From Zygnema cylindricum (taxonomy: Eukaryota > Streptophyta > Zygnematophyceae > Zygnematales > Zygnemataceae): DNA of 42,330 nucleotides. A program made the translations under genes and the position numbers. The notes beneath the pieces are model-generated. The model made no database searches and was not told the DNA's origin. It worked only from the letters and a program-made list of their open reading frames with translations. Every line of letters starts with the position of its first letter. Position 1 is the stretch's first letter. The stretch is from assembly GCA_037447655.1 (NCBI GenBank), contig JBBHKE010002267.1, positions 1 through 42,330 on the forward strand. The letters are read 5' to 3'. This document shows, piece by piece, positions 41,802 through 42,330 of the stretch.

Positions 41802-42330
41802 CTGGGGAGAGAGGGAGAGTGGAGGGGGATTGGGGGGAGGGGAGAGAGGGGAGGAAGAAGGAGGGAGAAAATATTAATGTGTGTGGATGCGTTTTTTTAT
41901 TCTTTGTTGATTGTGGGGAATTCGTATCAAAGGTAGTGTGGAAAAAATGAGGACAAAAATAAAAGAGGAGATAAGAGAAGGCAAAGAAAAATAAAACCCT
42001 TCCCTCTAAAACCCTCAAAATAAAAAAATCCTCCTTCCCCCTATACAACCTCAGCCCCTAAAAACCTCCAAAACCCCTCCTCCTCTCTTTCCTTCTTTTC
42101 CTCCTCTCCTCCCCTCCATGGTTCCCCTTCCCCTCTCCCTCTCCTACATACATTCCTCCAGAGCCCCTCTCTCCCTCTCCTACATAACTCCCCAAAACAC
42201 CTCTCCCTTCCCACCTCCCCAAAAATAAACCCTCTCCCACCCTCTCCCTCCCTCTCCCTCCCTCTCCTTCTCTCTCCCTACCTCTCGCCTCTATACCTAC
42301 CTCTTCCCCTCAATCCCTCTCCCTCCCCCC
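41802..42330 (-). other. Probable intron/upstream sequence of the nitrilase-like gene
   Basis: A pyrimidine-rich minus-strand tract leads to the acceptor CTCTCCCCAG at 41802. Beyond 41880 the plus strand becomes CTCTCCCT-rich with two copies of CTCTCCCTCTCCTACATA (about 42134 and 42171). No exon was recognised. Confidence 0.45.

Overview
The window reads as plant nuclear DNA from a repeat-rich genome. It contains genes with spliceosomal introns, a plant-type class III (GH18) chitinase, Ty1/copia retrotransposons, a hAT transposase relic and long microsatellites. The copia elements are primed by the anticodon half of tRNA-iMet, as in Drosophila copia and, as I recall, Volvox Osser. With a chitin-binding/GH18 fusion, this makes a streptophyte alga or early-diverging land plant more likely than a flowering plant. 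The species cannot be fixed from the sequence.

Region 1 (1-15927) is a graveyard of retroelements. An old minus-strand gag-like reading frame (element A, about 10460 down to 1) was split by a 6.4 kb minus-strand copia element (B, 3803-10211) flanked by near-matching 5 bp duplications. After a 10-N gap comes a plus-strand copia derivative (D, about 11984-15927). In D an LTR is joined directly to the middle of pol, and its two LTRs are clearly different.

Region 2 (15928-21002) has no recognisable gene. It is a mosaic of short direct and inverted repeats, including two related hairpins whose arms changed together. A complete but decayed copia element (C, 21008-27476) sits at its right edge with a perfect 5 bp target duplication. 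B and C share two unusual features. Their gag start codon lies inside the 5' LTR, and their primer-binding site sits inside gag and matches the tRNA-iMet anticodon arm. All six LTRs in the window carry an antisense tRNA-like module.

Region 3 (27477-32167) holds small tandem arrays, a decayed minus-strand hAT transposase gene (28817-30750) and a 500 bp MITE-like inverted-repeat element.

Region 4 (32168-42330) has two convergent host genes. The plus-strand gene (three exons) encodes a secreted class III chitinase of about 688 residues with three hevein-type chitin-binding domains and a long proline-rich linker. The minus-strand gene (three exons visible, 5' end outside) encodes a membrane protein of the nitrilase superfamily resembling apolipoprotein N-acyltransferase, but without the catalytic cysteine. 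In both genes an intron carries extra copies of its own 3' splice site plus the first few dozen bases of the following exon. This repeated pattern is the most striking unexplained structure in the window.
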